Assembly: GCF_042651465.1 (NCBI RefSeq)
Contig: NZ_JBHSCZ010000004.1
Location: 1 to 64,000 of the forward strand
Direction of reading: 5' to 3'
DNA: 64,000 bases
Source of the DNA: Ferruginibacter yonginensis
GTDB taxonomy: Bacteria; Bacteroidota; Bacteroidia; Chitinophagales; Chitinophagaceae
Position numbers and translations under genes: made by a program. Shown here in pieces: positions 48,192 to 55,100 of the stretch (the first letter of the stretch is position 1; each line of letters begins with the position of its first letter). The notes beneath the pieces were generated by a model, which was not told the DNA's origin, ran no database searches, and saw only the letters and a list, made by a program, of their open reading frames with translations.

Positions 48192-48259
48192 CAAAATTCT
48201 TTGTTTTTAACATACCACCCAACCACTTTGAGTGCGAATGCCCGTTTTTTGAGGTCGAA
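48192..48259 (-). promoter_or_regulatory. LytTR-type double site plus promoter, copy 2
   Basis: On the minus strand, TTCGACCTCA (48259-48250) and TTCGCACTCA (48238-48229) are separated by 11 bp. TTG (48222-48220) follows after 6 bp, then a 20-bp spacer and GAATTTTG (48199-48192), one base off the -7 consensus. The start codon at 48161 is about 25 nt from the predicted transcription start. Confidence 0.65.
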
Positions 48260-48360
48260 ACCCTTTATATATAATTTTAGTTTCATGTCAAATACATAAA
48301 ACACCTTTTTTTGGTTTGATGAACAGCACACTTCCCCAAACCCTTTGCCTAATTACTTAT

Positions 48361-48531
48361 CCAAAATTCATAATTAATCATTCTACATTCATCATTCATC
48401 ATTCCTAACTCCTCCCCTATAATCCGTAATTTCTAATTCGTAATTAAACATTCAAAATTCATCATTCATAATTCATCATTCTACATTCCTCATTCATCAT
48501 TCCTCATTCCTCATTCAAAATTCCTCATTCC
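48361..48531. repeat. ATTCATCATT-type intergenic repeat array
   Basis: About 170 bp of imperfect TTCATCATTC, ATTCCTCATTC and ATTCGTAATT units. It ends 5 bp before the -7 box of the next gene (TATTTTTG, 48536-48543), so the -33 region of that promoter lies within the array. Confidence 0.75.
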
Positions 48532-48535
48532 TTCT

Positions 48536-48543
48536 TATTTTTG
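48536..48543 (+). promoter_or_regulatory. possible -7 box before the repeat-protein gene
   Basis: TATTTTTG fits the -7 consensus about 28 bp before the start codon. No TTG stands at the proper distance, because the upstream DNA is the repeat array. Confidence 0.4.
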
Positions 48544-48570
48544 CCCCTCAAGCATTAAACTCCTTAAAAC

Positions 48571-50085
48571 ATGCCTACACCTTTACTAAAAAAAACAACC
48601 CTCTTCATTGCATTTATTGTAACCACATTTTGCCTTAACACCTTACAAGCACAACCACCCGGCACCAATTGGGTAGTGCGTAACATACCAGTTTCTACTA
48701 GGTTAACAAGTGTAACTTTTGGCAACGGCGTTTTTGTAGCTATTTCTAGCAATACTGCCGCAGCCAACCAAGTATTTACCAGCCCCGATGGTATTACATG
48801 GACGGCCCGTAACGCTGCCGAAAATAATGGTTGGCTATCTGTAACTTTCGGTAACGGTATTTTTGTAGCCGTTGCAACAAACGGCACCAACCAAGTAATG
48901 ACAAGCCCCGATGGTATTACATGGACAGCCCGTACCGCTGCAAGCAACGCTCTTTGGTGCAATGTTACTTTTGGCAACAGTCTATTTGTAGCAGTATCGC
49001 AAGACGGACAAGTAATGACAAGCCCCAATGGTATTAACTGGACAGCCCGTACTCCTGCTGCTGCCAATATTTGGTTTGGTATAACTTTTGGCAACAACAC
49101 ATTTGTTGCCGTTTCAGTTAATGGTACCAATAGGGTAATGACGAGCCCTGATGGTATTACATGGACAGCTCGTACAGCAGCCGAAAATAATGTATGGAGT
49201 GATGTAACTTTTGGTAACGGTCTATTTGTAGCAGTTTCAGGTGATGGTACCAACCAAGTAATGACAAGCCCCGATGGTATTACTTGGACAGCCCGTACCG
49301 CAGCTGAAAGTAATAATTGGCGGAGTGTAACTTTTGGCAATGGCTTATTTGTAGCTGTGGCAAACTCACTAACCACCAACAATATTATGACAAGCCCTGA
49401 CGGTATTAATTGGACGTTAAGGGTTCCCGTAAACGGGGTTTGGTTTGATGTTACTTATAATAATTTTTTATTTGTAGCGGTTGCAAATTCAACAACTGGT
49501 GCTATTGTTATGACCTCAGGCACCTTCGGTGTACTACCTTTAAAGTTTACCAACTTTACCGTACAAAACAACCAAAACAACGCCTTACTTACTTGGAGCA
49601 CCACCAACGAAATAAATACCCAACGTTTTGAGGTACAACGCAGCACCAATGGTAGCAATTTTACCAGTATAGGTACACTACCTACACAAAACACCAGCGG
49701 TAACCACCAATACCAATTTACTGATGCTGCTTTTAGTACACTCACCGGCACCAAAGTATTTTACCGTATTCAATTGGTTGATGTTGATGGTGCCGTACAA
49801 TACAGCAGCACACAAGCATTACCCCTCAGCAATAAAAAAATAAATGTAGTGGTAAGCCCTAACCCTGTTACCACCCAAGCACAAGTACAAATCAGTAGCA
49901 GCGTTGCTGAAAATGTAAACATTACCATTATTAATACCGCCGGCAAAGTTTGCTACCAACAAAACAAACGCATCACCATAGGTAATAATAATATAGCCAT
50001 ACCAGTACAACCATTCAGCACAGGTATATACACCCTCAGCATTAAAGGCAATACCATTAATGAAACTACACAGTTTATAAAATAA
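48571..50085 (+). CDS. exported seven-repeat beta-propeller-like protein with T9SS type A tail
   Basis: A surface or secreted protein of unknown ligand, 504 residues. The start MPTPLLKKTTLFIAFIVTTF gives a signal peptide ending TLQAQ. Residues of about 45-310 hold seven consecutive repeats of about 41 residues, each with VTFGNGxFVAV followed by TSPDGITWTAR, consistent with a seven-bladed propeller. A fibronectin-like module follows (VQRSTNGSNFTSIGTLPT), then a type A sorting tail (VSPNPVTTQAQVQISSS to TTQFIK). This tail differs from the near-identical ones at 40485, 42094 and 45227. A strong terminator follows. Confidence 0.88.
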   Translation: MPTPLLKKTTLFIAFIVTTFCLNTLQAQPPGTNWVVRNIPVSTRLTSVTFGNGVFVAISSNTAAANQVFTSPDGITWTARNAAENNGWLSVTFGNGIFVAVATNGTNQVMTSPDGITWTARTAASNALWCNVTFGNSLFVAVSQDGQVMTSPNGINWTARTPAAANIWFGITFGNNTFVAVSVNGTNRVMTSPDGITWTARTAAENNVWSDVTFGNGLFVAVSGDGTNQVMTSPDGITWTARTAAESNNWRSVTFGNGLFVAVANSLTTNNIMTSPDGINWTLRVPVNGVWFDVTYNNFLFVAVANSTTGAIVMTSGTFGVLPLKFTNFTVQNNQNNALLTWSTTNEINTQRFEVQRSTNGSNFTSIGTLPTQNTSGNHQYQFTDAAFSTLTGTKVFYRIQLVDVDGAVQYSSTQALPLSNKKINVVVSPNPVTTQAQVQISSSVAENVNITIINTAGKVCYQQNKRITIGNNNIAIPVQPFSTGIYTLSIKGNTINETTQFIK

Positions 50086-50100
50086 CAACATTGTTACAAA

Positions 50101-50139
50101 GCAAAAGGGCTGTTTGCAAGTTGCAAACAGCCCTTTTGC
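50101..50139 (+). terminator. terminator of the repeat-protein gene
   Basis: A perfect 19-bp inverted repeat starting GCAAAAGGGC with only one base at its centre (50120). Confidence 0.85.
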
Positions 50140-50187
50140 TTTGCTGGAGTTTCAATAAAAAAATTACAGTCACACAACTTAAAAATA

Positions 50188-50320
50188 CATTCTTAATTCA
50201 TTATTCATAATTAACATACTTCAAACGTAATCCGTAATTTTTCATTCGTAATTAAATCATTCAACATTCAACATTCATCATTCATCATTCTGCATTCATA
50301 ATTCTGCATTCCTAATTCAG
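50188..50320. repeat. ATTCATCATT-type intergenic repeat array
   Basis: Imperfect units TTCATTATTCATAATT, ATTCAACATTC, ATCATTCTGCATTC and the like. It lies on the left side of the restriction-modification locus; the counterpart on the right is at 53359-53661. Confidence 0.7.
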
Positions 50321-50325
50321 TTAAA

Positions 50326-50396
50326 CAAAATAAAAAAGGCTATTAAAACCCTCGCCATCAGATTTGCAATCTAACGCAGTATTTTTAATAGCCTAA
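50326..50396 (-). ncRNA. candidate small RNA with tRNA-Cys-like anticodon hairpin
   Basis: On the minus strand a perfect -7 box, TATATTTG (50407-50400), is followed by a perfect 11-bp closing stem, GGCTATTAAAA (50393-50383) with TTTTAATAGCC (50348-50338). Inside is ACTGCG, then a 5-bp stem TTAGA/TCTGA around the 7-nt loop TTGCAAA (tRNA position 33 U, anticodon GCA for Cys, A37), then TGGCGAGGG. A T-run follows the closing stem, as in a terminator. The G-U pair in the small stem favours the minus strand. The flanks of the anticodon arm look tRNA-like, but no D or T arm is present. It may be a small RNA or a tRNA-derived remnant. No -33 box is obvious. Confidence 0.4.
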
Positions 50397-50407
50397 AAGC
50401 AAATATA

Positions 50408-50816
50408 AACGCTATTTTAAAAAGTTACCTATTAAAGTAAAATAATTACAACATTTATAATCTAACCAAAAATTGTAAACTAATATTGTGCTGTACTAAC
50501 CACACTTAAAATAGCATATTTGGTTTTTAGCATTCCAAATGGTGGTTTTTCTTTTTTGAGTCCAAATAGTTTTTTAATTCTATTATTTGTTGCAATTTAT
50601 TTTTTTATAAAGCAGGCAGTTTACCATTAGAAATTGAAAATTTCAAATTATTAAATACCTAGGTTATTTGGGAGGTAACCCAATATCAAATTAGTAAGTT
50701 GCGTTAACCTGTGTTTTAAAACATACATTACAATAAAAAGTTATTATAAATTTGATTACCTAAATACAAAACTATTATATTGCATACTAAAATGTTTAGC
50801 ACGGAAATATTTAAAA
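50408..50816. other. AT-rich gap before the restriction-modification locus
   Basis: No gene, hairpin terminator or clear promoter is seen here. The methylase has no convincing TAnnTTTG box at a normal distance. Confidence 0.4.
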
Positions 50817-51650
50817 ATGGCGAATAAAAATAAATTAGTTACTCCTTTTTTAAAGTGGGTTGGTGGCAAAAGACAAATTATGCCTTCAATAATTAAATTA
50901 ATGCCTAAAAATATTGGCACCTATAATTACGTAGAGCCATTCATTGGTGGTGGTGCAGTCCTTTTCCACTTGCAGCCAAAAAATGCTATAATCAATGATT
51001 ACAATGCAGAACTAATTAATGTTTATAATGTTATAAAAAATAACTTAAACGAACTCATTACTGATTTAAAACAGCACCATAATACCCCTGAATATTTTTA
51101 TAAAATTCGTGGTTTAGACAGAACAATAGATTTTAACCAATTAACACCCATTCAAAAAGCTTCACGAATAATTTATCTTAACAAAACTTGTTTTAACGGG
51201 CTTTATAGAGTAAATAATGCAGGTGAATTTAACGCACCTTTTGGAAGATATAAAAAACCTAATATTATTAATGAACCAACATTAAAAGCGGTAAATAAAT
51301 TTTTAAATTCCAATAACATTATAATAAATAGTGGCGATTATTCAGATGTACTAAAACAAACAGATGAAAAATCTTTTGTTTATTTAGACCCCCCCTATCA
51401 TCCAATTTCAGAAAGTTCAAACTTTACAGGCTATGTACAAGGTGGTTGGAATATGTACGATCAAATTGAACTTAGAAAAGCTTGTGATGATTTAACTGCT
51501 CGTGGTGTAAAATTTCTACTTTCTAATTCATCAGCTGACTTCATAAAAGACCAATATAAAGACTATAGAATTAGTATTGTAAAAGCTAGCCGTGCTATAA
51601 ATTCAGACGCAGCAAATCGTGGTGAAATCAAATATAAATTAGCTTCTTAA
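50817..51650 (+). CDS. DNA adenine N6-methyltransferase, Dam/DpnII class
   Basis: Methylates adenine in a short palindromic DNA site. 277 residues with the D12-class motifs: FLKWVGGKRQIMP near the N-terminus (S-adenosylmethionine binding), EPFIGGGAVLFHL, NDYNAELINVYNVIK and the catalytic DPPYHP. Related enzymes (Dam, M.DpnIIA, M.MboI) often recognise GATC, but the specificity here cannot be read from sequence. The probable nuclease gene starts 3 bp after its stop. DNA of the locus is even more AT-rich than its surroundings, suggesting transfer. Confidence 0.94.
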   Translation: MANKNKLVTPFLKWVGGKRQIMPSIIKLMPKNIGTYNYVEPFIGGGAVLFHLQPKNAIINDYNAELINVYNVIKNNLNELITDLKQHHNTPEYFYKIRGLDRTIDFNQLTPIQKASRIIYLNKTCFNGLYRVNNAGEFNAPFGRYKKPNIINEPTLKAVNKFLNSNNIIINSGDYSDVLKQTDEKSFVYLDPPYHPISESSNFTGYVQGGWNMYDQIELRKACDDLTARGVKFLLSNSSADFIKDQYKDYRISIVKASRAINSDAANRGEIKYKLAS

Positions 51651-51653
51651 AAT

Positions 51654-52388
51654 ATGAAACAATACGAAGCAGTTATTAATACAATTGAAAGCCTTGGTGG
51701 GATTGCTACACTGGGACAAATAAATCAAGAAATTTTTAAAGTAAAGGAATGCGAATGGAAAACAAAAACACCATATGCAAGTATAAGAAGGATAGTACAG
51801 CTAGATAAAAATATTTACAAGATTAAGCCCGGGTTATATGCTCTCGTAAAATACAAAGGCAAATTCGAAAAGCAGGGTATTATAGCAGAAGAAACAAATT
51901 CAAATTTACCGGAAAAGTTCGTAGAATTCAATCATTCATATTATCAAGGACTTCTTTTAGAAATTGGAAACATGAAAGGTATGTCTACTTACGTTCCTGC
52001 TCAAGATAAAAATAAGTTGTTTCTTACAAAGACTTTAGGTGAAATTTCATCATTAGATAAAATGTTAGCTTTCTCATATGATGAATTGGTTAATAGAGCG
52101 AAAACAATTGATGTTATTTGGTTTAATGAAAGAAAATTACTTTCATCCGTTTTTGAAGTAGAGCATTCTACTGATATACAGAACTCACTTTTAAAATTTA
52201 ACGACTTACAGGATTTTTACTCTCAATTTTACATAGTAGGTTCTAAACTCAGAAATGAGGAGTTTATAAAAAAAATCAACTACTCATCATTCAAAGAAAT
52301 AAAAAATAGAATTAAATTTATTGACTATCAATTTGTTTCAGACTTACACACTAAGATGTATGAATTAAATACTATAGGTAATCTTTAA
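51654..52388 (+). CDS. probable restriction endonuclease, winged helix plus PD-(D/E)xK-like
   Basis: Likely the nuclease partner of the adjacent methylase. Residues 1-65 look like a winged-helix domain (INTIESLGGIATLGQINQEI, ASIRRIVQL). Residues of about 93-180 carry a PD-(D/E)xK-like core: LLLEIGNMKGMSTYVPAQD with Glu103, TIDVIWFN with Asp153, and VFEVEHSTDIQNSL with Glu168 and Glu170. The ExE variant is known from BamHI. A C-terminal helical part follows. Assignment rests on these motifs and on the 3-bp spacing to the methylase; no specificity can be given. It could be a regulatory DNA-binding protein instead. Confidence 0.65.
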   Translation: MKQYEAVINTIESLGGIATLGQINQEIFKVKECEWKTKTPYASIRRIVQLDKNIYKIKPGLYALVKYKGKFEKQGIIAEETNSNLPEKFVEFNHSYYQGLLLEIGNMKGMSTYVPAQDKNKLFLTKTLGEISSLDKMLAFSYDELVNRAKTIDVIWFNERKLLSSVFEVEHSTDIQNSLLKFNDLQDFYSQFYIVGSKLRNEEFIKKINYSSFKEIKNRIKFIDYQFVSDLHTKMYELNTIGNL

Positions 52389-52398
52389 TTAAAAACAA

Positions 52399-52578
52399 AT
52401 GGAAAATATATTTACACTAGAAGAAGTGGAAAAATTGGTAAAAAATGCATACGAAGTTGGCTTTTGTGATGGCATTGATAGTATTGAGATTGAAAAAACC
52501 AATTATTCCAACTCAAATGATTTTTGGAAAAAAAATATTAAGGATTGGATTGCAAAAGAAATTTCATACATAGTCTAA
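52399..52578 (+). CDS. small hypothetical protein in the restriction-modification locus
   Basis: A 59-residue ORF starting ATG, 10 bp after the nuclease stop. It reads MENIFTLEEVEKLVKNAYEV near the start and NSNDFWKKNIKDWIAKEI near the end: acidic/lysine-rich, helical, no membrane segment. Codon use looks like that of its neighbours. No family recognised. A role as an accessory or control protein of the locus is possible but not supported by motif. Confidence 0.5.
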   Translation: MENIFTLEEVEKLVKNAYEVGFCDGIDSIEIEKTNYSNSNDFWKKNIKDWIAKEISYIV

Positions 52579-52589
52579 AGTTTGTATAG

Positions 52590-53063
52590 TGCAACCAAAT
52601 ATCCATAATTCCACAAGCTGATAGTTTTGAAAGAGTAATTAATCTTTGTGAACTTATAAAACAAAAAGGAACAATAACAAAAGAAGAAATTACTCAAAAC
52701 TATGACTTTGATTCAAGGCAAACTGACTATTATTCTAACGCAGGTAAGTATTTAGGTATTTTAGAAATTGGAAGAGAAAACGGACAAATTGTTTGCTTTT
52801 TGACTGATAGAGGCAAACGAGTTTTTAATTTATCTATAATTGACAGACAGAGTGAATTTGTTAAACTGATAGTATCACATTCAGCATTCAAGCAAACTTT
52901 AAAAATTTGTCTTGATAATGGTGAAATGCCAACTAAAGATGAGATTGTAGAAATTATGAAACATTCGAAATTACATAAAGTTGGATCAGACTCTACCTTT
53001 TACAGAAGAGCTTCTACAATAACAGGTTGGATAAATTGGATATTAAACCAAATAGAAGAATAA
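52590..53063 (+). pseudogene. start-less remnant resembling the C-terminal domain of type II restriction-associated proteins
   Basis: The frame is open from a stop at 52587-52589 to the stop at 53061-53063, about 157 codons, with no ATG, GTG or early TTG. A TTG at 52800 is internal to the conserved part. The protein-like sequence includes IPQADSFERVINLCELIKQ, EITQNYDFDSRQTDYYSNAG, LTDRGKRVFNL and SDSTFYRRASTITGWINWIL. I recall this winged-helix-like domain as the C-terminal part of some type II restriction enzymes and related regulators. It probably lost its N-terminal half by deletion or frameshift, although an unusual ATT or ATA start cannot be excluded. Confidence 0.5.
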
Positions 53064-53358
53064 TTCCATCACTCAGCTTTGGTTCATCTACTCACAAACC
53101 TACCTATGTATAAGCATATGGTTAAATAAAATTTTCCACCTATGCACAACAGCCATTACAACAATAGCAGCCAAAAAAAAATATATAGCTGTAAAGCAGT
53201 AGTACTATTCCATAGAGGGTATCGGGTCATTGGTATACACCGCTTTTTTCAAAAAGAAATGCGGCTAACATTATTTACAACTCCAATTTTTTTGCCGCAG
53301 GTAGCTTTATAATACCCACTAAACTTCACCATCAGTTCCCCATAAATGAAACCATAAT
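53064..53358. other. gap after the restriction-modification locus
   Basis: Non-coding stretch without recognisable terminator or promoter, leading into the repeat array at 53359. Confidence 0.3.
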
Positions 53359-53661
53359 ATTCATCATTCAACATTCATCATTCAACATTCATCATTCATC
53401 ATTCATCATTCAACATTCATCATTCCTCATTTATCATTCAACATTCCTCATTCATCATTCCTCATTCATCATTCAACATTCATCATTCATAATTCTGCAT
53501 TCATCATTCTGCATTCATCATTCTGCATTCATCATTCTGCATTCATCATTCTGCATTCATCATTCCTCATTCAACATTTAACATGCATAAATCAACATTC
53601 ATAAATCAAAATTCATCATTGTGCATTCCTCAATGATAATTCATAACTCATAATTTATATT
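53359..53661. repeat. ATTCATCATT-type intergenic repeat array, longest copy
   Basis: About 300 bp of 9-18-nt imperfect units: TTCATCATTC, AACATTCATC, and at least five near-perfect copies of ATTCATCATTCTGC between about 53490 and 53565. It separates the restriction-modification locus from the 53754 gene. Confidence 0.8.
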
Positions 53662-53753
53662 TATACCACATTCAATCACCCAAAAAAACTGTTTAAAGCG
53701 TACCACACACACTCATTCGTAATTATTTAATCACCCATAAAAACATGTAAACT

Positions 53754-54488
53754 ATGGCAAGTACATCAGAGACAGGGCATGCAAAAAACGTAGCAGCCTT
53801 TAGTACACTCATCACTTATGTAAATGGTTTTGGCACCAATTACAACCCCTCAAAAACAGTTATGAAGCTGCCGCAGCTTCAGCAAAAATTGTTAGAGGGC
53901 ACCAACAGCATTAATGCCGTAAGCACCACGGTAAGTACTTTAAACAAAAGCATAAACGAAAGGGTAGCTTTATTTAATGAAATGAAAGCGTATGCTTTAC
54001 GAGTGCTTAACAACCTCAAAGCATCAGAAGCATCAAAAGAAACCCTGGCCGATGCTGCTAGCATTATGCGAAAACTAAGAGGCAAAAGGGCAAGTAGTAA
54101 ACCCACAGCACCTACCGACCCTAATTTACCAACACCCAAGGTTAACAGCACCAGCCGATTATCGTTCGATAATATGATTGAGCATTACAATAACCTTTTA
54201 CAAATTGTAAATAAAGAAACCAGCTACAGCCCAAATGAAGCCATACTCAGCAGCACCACTTTTGAAAGTAAAATTGCTGAGTTAGTAGCAAAAAACAATG
54301 AAGTGGTACAAATGCAAGCCAACAGCAGTAATGCTAGGGTTACTCGTAACGAGGTATTGTACCACCCTACTACCGGTATAGTAGCTGTTGCTAATGATAT
54401 TAAGTTGTACATAAAAGCATTATTTGGTAACACTAGCCAACAGTATAACCAAGTAAAAGGTATAACTTTTAGGGCCGCACCCATGTAA
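53754..54488 (+). CDS. hypothetical protein, Bacteroidota family beginning ETGHAKNVA
   Basis: 244 residues, no signal peptide or membrane helix. It begins MASTSETGHAKNVAAFSTLI and has VNGFGTNYNPS, SIMRKLRGKRAS, LSFDNMIEHYNNLLQIV, SNARVTRNEVLYHPTTGIV and a C-terminal KLYIKALFGNTSQQYNQVKG. I recognise this as a recurring uncharacterised family of Bacteroidota; the pattern suggests a long helical bundle of two similar halves. Function unknown. It sits between two intergenic repeat arrays and is followed by a terminator. Neighbouring restriction genes make an accessory role plausible only by position. Confidence 0.8.
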   Translation: MASTSETGHAKNVAAFSTLITYVNGFGTNYNPSKTVMKLPQLQQKLLEGTNSINAVSTTVSTLNKSINERVALFNEMKAYALRVLNNLKASEASKETLADAASIMRKLRGKRASSKPTAPTDPNLPTPKVNSTSRLSFDNMIEHYNNLLQIVNKETSYSPNEAILSSTTFESKIAELVAKNNEVVQMQANSSNARVTRNEVLYHPTTGIVAVANDIKLYIKALFGNTSQQYNQVKGITFRAAPM

Positions 54489-54507
54489 TGAGCAAAGTTT
54501 TAAAATT

Positions 54508-54540
54508 AAAAAAGCGGTAGTTACACTAACTACCGCTTTA
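54508..54540 (+). terminator. terminator of the 53754 gene
   Basis: AAAGCGGTAGTTA (54511-54523) and TAACTACCGCTTT (54527-54539) around a 3-nt loop. Confidence 0.85.
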
Positions 54541-54569
54541 ATATATAAACCACACAATAAAAACGAATA

Positions 54570-54880
54570 ACTACCTCCTGCAAAAAGTGAACTACCCCCT
54601 GCAAACAGTGAACTACCTCCTGCAAACAATGAACTACCCCCTGCAAACAGTGAACTACCCCCTGCAAACAGTGAATTACCTCCTTCAAAAAGTAAACTAC
54701 CCCCTGCAAGCAGTGAACTACCCACTGCAAAAAGTGAACTAGCCCCTGCAAAAAGTGAACTACCCCCTGCAAACAGTGAACTACCCCCTGCAAAAAGTGA
54801 ACTACCCCCTGCAAACAGTGAACTACCCCCTGCAAAAAGTGAACTACCTTCTGCAAAAAGTGAACTACCCCCTGCAAACC
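54570..54880. repeat. 21-bp tandem repeat array, about 15 copies
   Basis: The unit is close to AACTACCCCCTGCAAACAGTG, with a second form containing CAAAAAGTG, present nearly head-to-tail without spacers. Because 21 is a multiple of 3, long open frames appear on both strands (heptads like NYPLQTV or HCLQGVV) without any sign of being genes. Copy number may vary between strains. Confidence 0.85.
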
Positions 54881-54882
54881 TT

Positions 54883-54915
<33 letters not shown>

Positions 54916-55018
54916 TAAAAAAAAAGGGTGCATAGAAATGCTCCCTCGTTTTAAAATTCAATATCCCTATGAAAAACCAAAGCGAAAATAATAGCTACAA
55001 AAACCTATTGCAAATAAA

Positions 55019-55084
55019 TGAGTGCGAATGCCCGTTTTTTGAGGTCGAACAAGTTTTTGTATGCCTATAGAGGTGGTATCTTTG
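55019..55084 (+). promoter_or_regulatory. LytTR-type double site plus promoter of the kinase/LytTR operon, copy 3
   Basis: TGAGTGCGAA (55019-55028) and TGAGGTCGAA (55040-55049) are the same two half-sites as in copies 1 and 2, with the same 11-bp spacer, in the opposite orientation to the gene. TTG (55057-55059) follows after 7 bp, then a 17-bp spacer and a perfect TATCTTTG (55077-55084). The leader is about 12 nt. Confidence 0.65.
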
Positions 55085-55100
55085 TATAAATTTTAAGTTT

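Noticed and set aside
48564..49382. 272-codon reading frame on the minus strand
   Set aside because: It is the shadow of the seven-repeat surface protein gene; its sequence is a by-product of the DNA repeat.
50338..50393. Functional tRNA-Cys gene
   Set aside because: Only the anticodon arm and its flanks are tRNA-like; D arm, T arm and CCA end are missing.
50817..53063. Prophage or integrative element carrying the methylase
   Set aside because: No integrase, structural phage gene, attachment site or tRNA gene is present in the window.
54570..54880. CRISPR array
   Set aside because: Units follow each other without unique spacers and are only 21 bp long; no cas gene is near.
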